Notes under the pieces: generated by a model
Seen by the model: only the letters and a program-made list of their open reading frames with translations
Told to the model about the DNA's origin: nothing
Databases searched by the model: none
Position numbers and translations under genes: made by a program
Part shown: positions 1 to 5,594 of the stretch, one piece after another
Position numbering within the stretch: the stretch's first letter is position 1
Layout of the letters: each line of letters starts with the position of its first letter
NCBI GenBank assembly: GCA_000434435.1
Contig: FR895567.1
Coordinates: forward strand, 3,669-11,825
Reading direction: 5' to 3'
Source of the DNA: Firmicutes bacterium CAG:475
GTDB lineage: Bacteria; Bacillota; Clostridia; Christensenellales; CAG-917
DNA length: 8,157 nt

Positions 1-404
1 CTTTCGATAAATCTCATCGCAAGCGGTGTCGTGATGTAGTACGGCAAATTTGCAACCACTTTGAAACTATCGCCCACAACGGACTTAAGCTCGTCGTCTT
101 TCATTTTGAGAACGTCACGGAAAATAACTTCCGCATTGTCTACGCCTTGAAGGGAGAGTGCAAGCACGGGCTGCAAATTCCTGTCCACCTCGAAAGAATA
201 AACCTTTTTTGCGACCTTTGCTATCGCGCGCGTGAGCGTACCCGCTCCGGTGCCGATTTCCACAACCGTATCGTCACCGTTTATTCCGCTGTCTGCAACG
301 ATTGCGTCAAGCAAGTTGGCGTCGGTGATAAAGTTTTGTCCGAGAGCCTTGTTGAAGTGAAAATCAACTCCGCGTATAATGTCTTTGATGCCGTTGTTTT
401 CCAT
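1..404 (-). CDS. rsmA (ksgA): 16S rRNA (adenine(1518)-N6/adenine(1519)-N6)-dimethyltransferase, 5' part only
   Basis: The product dimethylates two adjacent adenines in helix 45 of 16S rRNA, using S-adenosylmethionine, late in 30S assembly. Only the first 134 codons are present and the gene continues past the left edge. Visible family motifs are KALGQNF (residues 19-25), the SAM-binding loop VEIGTGAGTLT (48-58), an acidic residue after a strand (FEVD, 71-74) and the catalytic-type motif NLPYYITTP (119-127). The ATG at 404-402 is chosen because AAAGGT lies about 6 nt upstream and the N-terminus is of normal length for KsgA. It follows the radical SAM gene on the same strand but is separated from it by 145 bp containing an intrinsic terminator, so it may have its own promoter. 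The family call is secure. Confidence 0.96.
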   Translation of the reverse strand, partial: MENNGIKDIIRGVDFHFNKALGQNFITDANLLDAIVADSGINGDDTVVEIGTGAGTLTRAIAKVAKKVYSFEVDRNLQPVLALSLQGVDNAEVIFRDVLKMKDDELKSVVGDSFKVVANLPYYITTPLAMRFIE

Positions 405-415
405 TTATTACCTTT

Positions 416-437
416 AAAAACGGCGTATATACCGCCG
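416..437 (-). other. terminator-like or attenuator-like hairpin in the ksgA leader
   Basis: On the minus strand, CGGCG - 7-nt loop - CGCCG (437-421) is followed immediately by TTTTT (420-416) and then by the ksgA ribosome binding site. The stem has only 5 bp but is all G/C. It could be a weak intrinsic terminator or attenuator acting on transcripts that enter ksgA, or simply a structured leader. The function is inferred from structure alone. Confidence 0.35.
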
Positions 438-461
438 ATTCTTTCACACACTACTTACGTA

Positions 462-513
462 CCAAAGATAAAACGCCAAAGCACAAAAGACGAAATATCC
501 AAAGTACAAAAGA
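462..513. repeat. short direct repeats in the intergenic region before ksgA
   Basis: CCAAAGCACAAAAGA (476-490) and CCAAAGTACAAAAGA (499-513) differ at one base and are spaced 23 bp start to start. A third, shorter copy, CCAAAGATAAAA, sits at 462-473. They lie between the terminator of the metG operon and the ksgA start. They might be binding sites or a small tandem duplication. No function can be assigned. Confidence 0.5.
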
Positions 514-529
514 TAAAAACAGGAGTCAA
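501..529 (-). promoter_or_regulatory. weak candidate promoter for ksgA
   Basis: On the minus strand, TTGACT (529-524) is a good -35 match. After a 17-nt spacer comes TACTTT (506-501), a poor -10 that keeps only three of six consensus bases. It overlaps the terminator stem. ksgA needs some promoter if the terminator at 515-547 is efficient, and this is the best-spaced candidate I see, but it is weak. Confidence 0.25.
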
Positions 530-547
530 AATCGGACTGCTGTTTTT
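515..547 (-). terminator. intrinsic terminator after the radical SAM gene
   Basis: AAAAACAG (515-522) pairs with CTGTTTTT (540-547). After a 1x1 mismatch, AGTC (524-527) pairs with GACT (535-538) around a 7-nt loop. Read on the minus strand, the hairpin begins 3 nt after the radical SAM stop codon and ends in a TTTTT tract. It probably ends the metG-tatD-radical SAM transcript. Confidence 0.7.
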
Positions 548-549
548 TC

Positions 550-1167
550 TTAATATTCGGTTTCTTCCCTTATGGTTTCGCGCACCTTGAAATGTGCGCC
601 GACGCTTTTTGCAAGCTCGCCGCAAGCCTTCACTTCGTCCTCGCCTATGAAATCCACAACCGACATGGTGGTGTCGATGCCGGCATCCACGCAATCCTTG
701 GTGAATTTGAGCATTGCGTCGAATGCCGCCTCACCGTACTTGCTTCTGCAAATCTCCTGATAGGTTTCCTTTGTGGACGCATTGAGGGATACGGACACAC
801 TGTCGATATACGGCGCGATAAGTTTTGCAACGTCGTCTCGGTTGTTGATGAGATTGCCCAGTCCGTTGGTGTTTATGCGGATTTTGCAACCCTTCTTTTT
901 AAGGTACGGTGCGATTTGCGAAATCATGGACAAATTGCACATAGGCTCGCCGAATCCGCAAAAAACTATCTCTTTGTATTTTGACAAATCGTACAAAGCG
1001 ATGTCGTCCGCAAGCTCTTGAAAAGTCGGCTCTTTGAGCAGCCACAAATCGTTTCCGCTCACGCCGTCCTTGATGTTGCGTATGCAAAACTCGCAGTTGT
1101 TGGGGCAACGATTTGTGATGTTGAGATACAAACTGTCGCCAAATTCATAAACGTAGTTGTTGGTCAT
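550..1167 (-). CDS. TatD-associated short radical SAM protein
   Basis: This 205-aa protein has the radical SAM 4Fe-4S cluster motif CPNNCEFC (C21, C25, C28; CxxxCxxC). It also has a GFGEP motif (71-75) resembling the glycine-rich SAM-binding GGE motif, a KIRINTNG strand (95-102) and SVSLNAS (125-131), all typical of the partial TIM barrel. The small size and the position directly after tatD match what I recall as the TatD-linked radical SAM family (TIGR04038). Its substrate is not known to me. The alternative, a QueE-like or NrdG-like activase, is less likely because their neighbours are absent. The start at 1167 gives an N-terminus about 20 residues before the first cysteine, with a weak AGAGAA ribosome binding site about 7 nt upstream. 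It lies 61 bp after tatD and is probably co-transcribed with it from the metG promoter. Confidence 0.9.
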   Translation of the reverse strand: MTNNYVYEFGDSLYLNITNRCPNNCEFCIRNIKDGVSGNDLWLLKEPTFQELADDIALYDLSKYKEIVFCGFGEPMCNLSMISQIAPYLKKKGCKIRINTNGLGNLINNRDDVAKLIAPYIDSVSVSLNASTKETYQEICRSKYGEAAFDAMLKFTKDCVDAGIDTTMSVVDFIGEDEVKACGELAKSVGAHFKVRETIREETEY

Positions 1168-1228
1168 ATATATTCTCTAAAAACTTATTTTATATTTTTT
1201 CTTTGTGCAAAATCGAGGTTTTATCCGC

Positions 1229-2002
1229 TCATTTCAAGCGTGTAAACAATCGTTTTGCGTTTTTGCTTGTCAAATCCGCAATTTCTTCTTCGCTCACTCT
1301 GAGCACCTGCGCTGCCTTTTGCGCGACAAGGCTTACGTATTTCGGCTCGTTTGTTTTGCCTCTGAACGGCACGGGAGTCATGTACGGGCAATCGGTTTCC
1401 AAAAGCAATCTGTCCTTTGGCACGACGGCAAGCGATTCGAGATTATGCTTTGCGTTTTTAAAGGTTATCGCTCCGCCGAAAGCATAGTACGCGTCGAGTT
1501 TATCAAAGATTTTCACATACTCCGCAGAGCCCGAATAGCAGTGCAACAGCAATCCGTTTTTTATATACTTTTGCATATCGAAAAGGATTTTTCTAGTATC
1601 TTCGTATGCGTCGCGAACGTGCAACGCAATCGGCAATTCCGCCTCGTCTGCAAGTTCGATTTGCTTTGCAAAAGCGGATTTTTGCACTTCCCTTTCGCTC
1701 AAATCATAGTAGTAATCAAGCCCTATTTCACCGATTGCGATAACCTTCTGACGTTTTGCAAGTTCGAGGATGCGTTGGCATGCTTCATCGTCCAACGTAT
1801 CGGCATCGTGCGGATGTACTCCGACTGCGGCATACACCCTGTCATACTTTTCGCAAATTGAAACCGCAAGCTCCGACGAGGGCATATCGTACCCCACGCA
1901 AATCGCGCTCTCGATCCTATCCTTGTCGAAATCGCCTACGATTCTGTCAATGTCGCAAAGCAGTTTTTCGTCGTTTAGGTGGCAGTGTGTGTCTATAAGC
2001 AT
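1229..2002 (-). CDS. tatD (yabD-like): TatD family metal-dependent hydrolase/nuclease
   Basis: This 257-aa protein covers the full TatD family length. The amidohydrolase-fold metal ligands are all visible: THCH (H6, H8), GEIGLDYYYD with E92, LHVRDA with H128, LLHCYSGS with H154, and LLETDCPYMTP with D204. The GVHPHDA segment (61-67) and the FKNAK segment (181-185) are also typical. Family members are cytoplasmic metal-dependent 3'-5' exonucleases or DNases with proposed roles in DNA repair or RNA quality control. The exact substrate of this branch (YabD/YcfH type) is not settled. The start is 7 bp after the metG stop codon, so the two genes are tightly coupled; the ribosome binding site is weak and lies in the end of metG. 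No catalytic residue is missing. Confidence 0.96.
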   Translation of the reverse strand: MLIDTHCHLNDEKLLCDIDRIVGDFDKDRIESAICVGYDMPSSELAVSICEKYDRVYAAVGVHPHDADTLDDEACQRILELAKRQKVIAIGEIGLDYYYDLSEREVQKSAFAKQIELADEAELPIALHVRDAYEDTRKILFDMQKYIKNGLLLHCYSGSAEYVKIFDKLDAYYAFGGAITFKNAKHNLESLAVVPKDRLLLETDCPYMTPVPFRGKTNEPKYVSLVAQKAAQVLRVSEEEIADLTSKNAKRLFTRLK

Positions 2003-2009
2003 ATTGCGA

Positions 2010-4022
2010 TTATCTCACCACGCTGCCGCTGTCGACAGGCTTTTCGGGGGACACAAGCACGACTTGTTCGTTGCCGTCTGCGTCGGTGTAGCAAGCGCAA
2101 AGGAGCATGCCTTGACTTTCTATTCCGCGAAGTTTTGCAGGCTTTAAGTTGTACACGACAACAACGTTTTTGCCGAGCATTTCTTCGGGCGTATAATGTT
2201 TTGCGATTCCGCTCACGATTGTGCGCACGTCACCGCCTATTTGCACGGAGAATTTGAGGAGCTTGTCCGCTTTTTCAACCTTTTCCGCAGTGAGAATTTT
2301 GCCCACGCGAAGTTGAATTTTTGCAAAATCGTCAATAGTAATTTCGCTTATATCAACGATATTTTCCGCTTTTTTGTCCTCTTTTTTCTCTTCTTTTTTA
2401 GCTTGTTTTTGCTCTTTTTTCTCTTCTTCTTCGACGTCCTCTTTCACCAAGCCCTTTGCAAGAAGCTCTTTTTTCACCTTGTCGGCGTCTATTCTTGCAA
2501 ACAAATGCGCCGGATTTTCCGCAACTTTCGTGCCGTTTTCCAAAAGTCCGAATTTGTCGAGATCGTCAAAGGCGCGAATTGTCGTCCCGCACTGCTCGAC
2601 CACTTTTTGAGAGGTGGACGGCATAAACGGAGAAAGCAGACTTGCGCAAATCACGATGGTTTCGGTGAGGTTGTAAAGCACGGTTGCCAATCTGTCTTTT
2701 TGGCTTTCGTCCTTTGCAAGCACCCACGGCATAGTTTCGTCGATATACTTGTTTGCTCTTCTAAGCACGGTGAATATATCCGAAAGCGCGTCTGCCGAGC
2801 GATATGCGTCGATATTTGCAAACACCTTGTCTCTTGCCGCTTTTGCAAGCGATTTAAGCTCGCCGTCAACGGGTTCGCTTACGCCCTTGTCGCAAACGAT
2901 GCCGCCGAAATACTTGTTGCTCATGGCGATTGTTCGTTGCACGAGGTTGCCGTACACGTTGACAAGCTCGCTGTTGATGGTATCGATAACCAGATCCCAG
3001 CTGATTATGCCGTCGTTGTCGAAAGGCATTTGCGAAAGCAGATAATATCTTACGCTGTCAACGCCGAAAAAGTCCACGAGATCGTCGGCATAAATGACGT
3101 TGCCTTTGGACTTTGACATCTTGCCGCCGTCTTGCAACAGCCACGGGTGTCCGAAAATTTGTTTGGGAAGAGGCTCGCCGAGTGCCATGAGGAATATCGG
3201 CCAATAAATCGAGTGGAAACGCACGATGTCCTTGCCGATGATATGCACGTCTGCCGGCCATTCCTTTTTGTAGAGGTCGCTTGAATTGCCGTCGGCGTCG
3301 TAGCCTACGCCCGTAATATAGTTGGTGAGCGCGTCAAGCCACACGTAAACGACGTGGCGTTTGTCAAAACTCACGGGAATACCCCAGTTGAACGACGTTC
3401 TCGAAACGCAAAGGTCTTGCAAACCGGGTTTCAAGAAGTTGTTTACCATCTCGTTTTTGCGCGATTGCGGAACGATGAAATCGGGATGTTCGTCATAGTA
3501 TTTCATAAGGCGGTCGGCATATTTGCTCATATTGAAGAAGTATGCCTCCTCCTCTGCCATTTCGACTTTGCCACCGCAGTCGGGGCATCTGCCGTCGACA
3601 AGTTGGCTCTCCGTCCAGAAAGATTCGCACGGAGTGCAATACCAGCCCTTGTACGAGCCTTTGTATATATCGCCTTGTTTATAGAACTTTTCAAATATTT
3701 TTTGGACTTGTTCCTCGTGATCTGCGTCGGTTGTGCGTATAAACTTGTCGTAGGTCGTGTCCATCAAATCCCAAATGCGTTTGATGTCCGCAACTCTTTG
3801 GTCGACGTATTGCTGGGGCGTCAGACCTGCGGCTTGCGCTTTGAGCTCGATCTTTTCGCCGTGCTCGTCCGAACCTGTTTGAAAAAACACGTCGTAACCT
3901 TCCATACGCTTCGCTCTTGCGATAAGGTCGGAAAAAACGATTTCGTATGTGTTGCCGATGTGCGGCTTGCCCGATGCGTAGGCAATTGCCGTAGTCATAT
4001 AAAATTTCTTTTTTTCTTGCAT
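2010..4022 (-). CDS. metG (metS): methionyl-tRNA synthetase with C-terminal tRNA-binding domain
   Basis: This cytoplasmic enzyme charges tRNA-Met, including initiator tRNA, using methionine and ATP. The 670-aa protein has a class I Rossmann domain with the HIGH-type motif HIGN (21-24) and KMSKS (301-305). Between them is one zinc knuckle with CTPC (C129, C132) and CPDC (C146, C149). An alpha-helical anticodon-binding domain follows, including MPWVLAK and the helix-rich stretch around residues 390-500. A highly charged Lys/Glu linker (about 526-554) leads to an EMAP/Trbp111-type tRNA-binding OB domain (about 555-670) with IQLRVGKI and NLKPAKLRG. The start has a strong AGAGGTGG site (4034-4027) and a TATAAT promoter further upstream. 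It is the first gene of the operon with tatD and the radical SAM gene. No T-box leader is visible. Confidence 0.98.
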   Translation of the reverse strand: MQEKKKFYMTTAIAYASGKPHIGNTYEIVFSDLIARAKRMEGYDVFFQTGSDEHGEKIELKAQAAGLTPQQYVDQRVADIKRIWDLMDTTYDKFIRTTDADHEEQVQKIFEKFYKQGDIYKGSYKGWYCTPCESFWTESQLVDGRCPDCGGKVEMAEEEAYFFNMSKYADRLMKYYDEHPDFIVPQSRKNEMVNNFLKPGLQDLCVSRTSFNWGIPVSFDKRHVVYVWLDALTNYITGVGYDADGNSSDLYKKEWPADVHIIGKDIVRFHSIYWPIFLMALGEPLPKQIFGHPWLLQDGGKMSKSKGNVIYADDLVDFFGVDSVRYYLLSQMPFDNDGIISWDLVIDTINSELVNVYGNLVQRTIAMSNKYFGGIVCDKGVSEPVDGELKSLAKAARDKVFANIDAYRSADALSDIFTVLRRANKYIDETMPWVLAKDESQKDRLATVLYNLTETIVICASLLSPFMPSTSQKVVEQCGTTIRAFDDLDKFGLLENGTKVAENPAHLFARIDADKVKKELLAKGLVKEDVEEEEKKEQKQAKKEEKKEDKKAENIVDISEITIDDFAKIQLRVGKILTAEKVEKADKLLKFSVQIGGDVRTIVSGIAKHYTPEEMLGKNVVVVYNLKPAKLRGIESQGMLLCACYTDADGNEQVVLVSPEKPVDSGSVVR

Positions 4023-4024
4023 GA

Positions 4025-4056
4025 TGCCACCTCTTTGGCAGGCTAATGGTGCCGCC
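4025..4056 (-). promoter_or_regulatory. metG leader with two mutually exclusive small hairpins around the ribosome binding site
   Basis: Read on the minus strand, TGCCA-AAGAGG-TGGCA (4040-4025) forms a 5-bp hairpin that places the AGAGGTGG ribosome binding site in its loop and stem. Just upstream, GGCGGC (4056-4051) can pair with GCC(T)GCC (4043-4037), which uses the same TGCC bases and would free the ribosome binding site. The pairing is seen in the sequence. A regulatory role is speculation. Confidence 0.3.
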
Positions 4057-4075
4057 TTTTGAATTGAGTTTATAC

Positions 4076-4104
4076 ATTATACAACTTTTATTTATAAAAG
4101 TAAA
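4076..4104 (-). promoter_or_regulatory. promoter of the metG-tatD-radical SAM operon
   Basis: On the minus strand, TTTACT (4104-4099) serves as -35 and TATAAT (4081-4076) as -10, with an optimal 17-bp spacer. Transcription would start near 4069, giving a leader of about 47 nt, too short for a T-box. The consensus -10 and the spacing suggest the housekeeping sigma factor. Confidence 0.75.
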
Positions 4105-4146
4105 TAAGAAGTGCATACGCACGCAAAATGAAAAATACAATATCGT

Positions 4147-4806
4147 ATGAACGTCGCATTTTTGATAATAAGCGCAATATCCGTCGTCTTGATGATTGCC
4201 CGCGCGCCCGAAGCCGCCTTCCCGACAATGATTGACGGAGTTACGCACGCAATCGAATTGTCAATCAAACTTTGCGCGATATATGCGGTGTGGCTGTCCG
4301 TTTTGAAAATGGTCGAAGCGACTTCGCTTGACAAAAAACTCTCCAAACTTCTCCGCCCGATCGTGCGCAAAATTTTCAAAAACGAAAGCGACGAAGCGTA
4401 CGATTATATCTCGATAAATCTTGCGGCAAACATGTTCGGTATGGGCGGAGTCGCAACGCCTGCCGGCATAAAAGCGATGAGCGCAATGAGCGACGGTAGC
4501 GATAGAGCAAGCGACAACATGATTATGCTTTTGGTGATAAACGCAACGTCGATCCAACTTATTCCCGCAACCGTCATAGCAATGCGCGCGGGTGCAAATT
4601 CTCAAAGTCCGTCGGACATAATTTTGCCCACTCTGATATCCAGCGGTATAGCAACGCTTGTCGGCGCAATAATGTGCAAGGTGCTCTCGTTGAAAAAAAG
4701 TGATTTTAACAAAACCAACAAAACAAGCACTTTATTTACAACAAAAGAGAGGATAAAATCCTCTTTTTGCGGTTATAGTAAAAAATCTCGTCGAGGTGCA
4801 AAATGA
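4147..4806 (+). CDS. spmA: spore maturation protein A
   Basis: This is a multi-spanning membrane protein of the nucleoside-recognition (Gate) superfamily. In Bacillus, SpmA acts with SpmB during sporulation in spore-core dehydration and heat resistance; the transported molecule is not established. Supporting segments are an N-terminal membrane helix (3-18), the signature NLAANMFGMGGVATPAGIKA (91-110), INATSIQLIPATVIAMRAGA (131-150) and a last helix (about 161-181). Known SpmA proteins end with a few basic residues after this helix. Here 35 further hydrophilic residues follow, starting at an A7 run (4693-4699), so the 3' end is suspicious. The ATG at 4147 matches homologue N-termini, and its frame is closed upstream at 4129-4131, but I see no Shine-Dalgarno sequence. 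The stop overlaps the spmB start as ATGA. Confidence 0.93.
   Translation: MNVAFLIISAISVVLMIARAPEAAFPTMIDGVTHAIELSIKLCAIYAVWLSVLKMVEATSLDKKLSKLLRPIVRKIFKNESDEAYDYISINLAANMFGMGGVATPAGIKAMSAMSDGSDRASDNMIMLLVINATSIQLIPATVIAMRAGANSQSPSDIILPTLISSGIATLVGAIMCKVLSLKKSDFNKTNKTSTLFTTKERIKSSFCGYSKKSRRGAK
4743..4768 (+). other. terminator-like hairpin inside the 3' end of spmA
   Basis: AGAGGAT (4748-4754) and ATCCTCT (4758-4764) form a perfect 7-bp stem with an AAA loop, extendable by A-T and G-T pairs. It is preceded by AAAA and followed by TTTT (4765-4768). This is the shape of a (possibly bidirectional) intrinsic terminator, yet it lies within the current spmA reading frame and upstream of spmB. It could attenuate spmB expression, or it could mark the true intergenic region if spmA really ends near 4703. 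Confidence 0.6.
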
Positions 4807-5315
4807 ACGTAAGCACGTACGTATTGCCGGTTTTGCTCATTGCGCTTATCGTCGTCTGCATTGTCAAAAAGGTGAAAGTGTACGACTGCTTTTTGCTCGG
4901 CGCGAAGGACGGATTGAACCTTGTTATAGATGTGTTTCCGTATATCGCGTCCATATTCGTGTGTATCGAACTGTTTAAGGCAAGCGGACTTTCAAGCACG
5001 ATTTCCGCTTGGCTTGCAAAGCCGCTTTCGTATATCGGCATACCGAGCGAAGTGACGGAAATCATACTTCTCGTTCCCCTTTCGGGCAACGGCACGATTG
5101 CCCTTTTGGACGGCATATTTCAAAAATACGGCGCGGATTCGTATATAGCGAGATGCGCCGCCGTGATTGCAGGGGGAAGCGAAACGATATTTTATATTTG
5201 CGCGGTGTACTTTTCCGCTTGTAAGGTGAAAAAACTGCGTTACGCTATCCCCGTGTCTCTTTTTTGCACGCTGCTGGGAGCTTTGGTTGCTTGCGCGCTC
5301 TGCCGTTTTATGTAA
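4803..5315 (+). CDS. spmB: spore maturation protein B
   Basis: This 170-aa integral membrane protein is the partner of SpmA and belongs to the same nucleoside-recognition (Gate) superfamily. Its length is close to that of Bacillus SpmB (about 178 aa). Visible features are an N-terminal membrane helix (5-21), a segment YDCFLLGAKDGL (27-38), a membrane segment with PYIASIFVCIELF (46-58), the conserved VPLSGN loop (91-96), and the family block GADSYIARCAAVIAGGSETI (110-129) followed by FYICAVYFSACKVKKL. A last membrane helix lies at about 148-166. The ATG overlaps the spmA stop (ATGA), and GAGGTG (4793-4798) gives a good ribosome binding site, so translation is probably coupled. The gene ends directly at a strong terminator. 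Confidence 0.95.
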   Translation: MNVSTYVLPVLLIALIVVCIVKKVKVYDCFLLGAKDGLNLVIDVFPYIASIFVCIELFKASGLSSTISAWLAKPLSYIGIPSEVTEIILLVPLSGNGTIALLDGIFQKYGADSYIARCAAVIAGGSETIFYICAVYFSACKVKKLRYAIPVSLFCTLLGALVACALCRFM

Positions 5316-5346
5316 AAAAGAACGCCTTTTGCAAGGCGTTCTTTTT
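5315..5346. terminator. bidirectional intrinsic terminator between spmB and the DUF1858 gene
   Basis: A perfect 14-bp stem, AAAAAGAACGCCTT (5315-5328) with AAGGCGTTCTTTTT (5333-5346), encloses a TTGC loop. It starts in the spmB stop codon and ends 13 bp before the stop codon of the convergent minus-strand gene. With A5 on one side and T5 on the other, it can terminate transcripts from both directions. Confidence 0.93.
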
Positions 5347-5359
5347 GTTGTGCACTAAA

Positions 5360-5560
5360 TTATTTTGCGATGACTGCGTTGAGCTCTTCAACGAGTTCGT
5401 CAACGTTGATGCCGTGCACCGCAGCTGCCTCTTCGAGAGTTTCGCCGTGCGCGAGCATGCAATGCAAGCAGTGCATACCACTCTCTTGCAACACTTCTGC
5501 GAGTTTATCGGGATCGCCTTGTGCGAGTACGTCGATGATGAGCATGTCTTTTGTTACCAT
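5360..5560 (-). CDS. DUF1858 small CxxC (redox-disulfide type) protein
   Basis: This 66-aa cytoplasmic protein consists of a single DUF1858 domain. Visible parts are the N-terminal KDMLIIDVLAQ strand-helix (4-14), a CLHC motif (C31, C34) inside SGMHCLHC, and the C-terminal helices ETLEEAAAVHGINVDELVEE (40-59). Domains of this type occur alone, at the N-terminus of ScdA/RIC-like iron-sulfur repair proteins, and beside hybrid-cluster proteins, where the paired cysteines are thought to form a redox disulfide or bind metal. Its own role is unknown. The start is supported by a consensus AGGAGGT (5574-5568) 7 nt upstream, stronger than those of its upstream neighbours, suggesting high translation. 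It lies 34 bp after the zinc-ribbon membrane gene with no promoter or terminator between them, so it is probably the last gene of that operon. Confidence 0.9.
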   Translation of the reverse strand: MVTKDMLIIDVLAQGDPDKLAEVLQESGMHCLHCMLAHGETLEEAAAVHGINVDELVEELNAVIAK

Positions 5561-5594
5561 GGTTGTTACCTCCTAAAAGATATGTAAATTTTGA

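Noticed and set aside
147..590. 147-aa plus-strand open frame covering the ksgA start and spacer
   Set aside because: It runs antisense through conserved ksgA motifs and across a terminator hairpin, with no ribosome binding site.
455..694. minus-strand open frame overlapping the end of the radical SAM gene
   Set aside because: It is out of frame with the radical SAM gene, Arg/His-rich as shadow frames are, and passes through the terminator.
1205..1861. 218-aa plus-strand open frame opposite tatD
   Set aside because: It is a shadow of tatD, whose catalytic residues are all intact on the other strand.
2196..3116. 306-aa plus-strand open frame, Phe/Leu-rich, opposite metG
   Set aside because: It is the antisense of the MetRS coding region; its poly-Phe stretch is just the complement of the Lys/Glu linker. 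It has no ribosome binding site or family motif.
4023..4075. possible T-box riboswitch before metG
   Set aside because: The predicted leader is only about 47 nt, with no T-box core sequence or specifier stem.
4128..4235. short open frame starting at ATG 4128, just upstream of and overlapping the spmA start
   Set aside because: It has no ribosome binding site and an implausible Arg-rich composition. The spmA frame at 4147 matches homologue N-termini.
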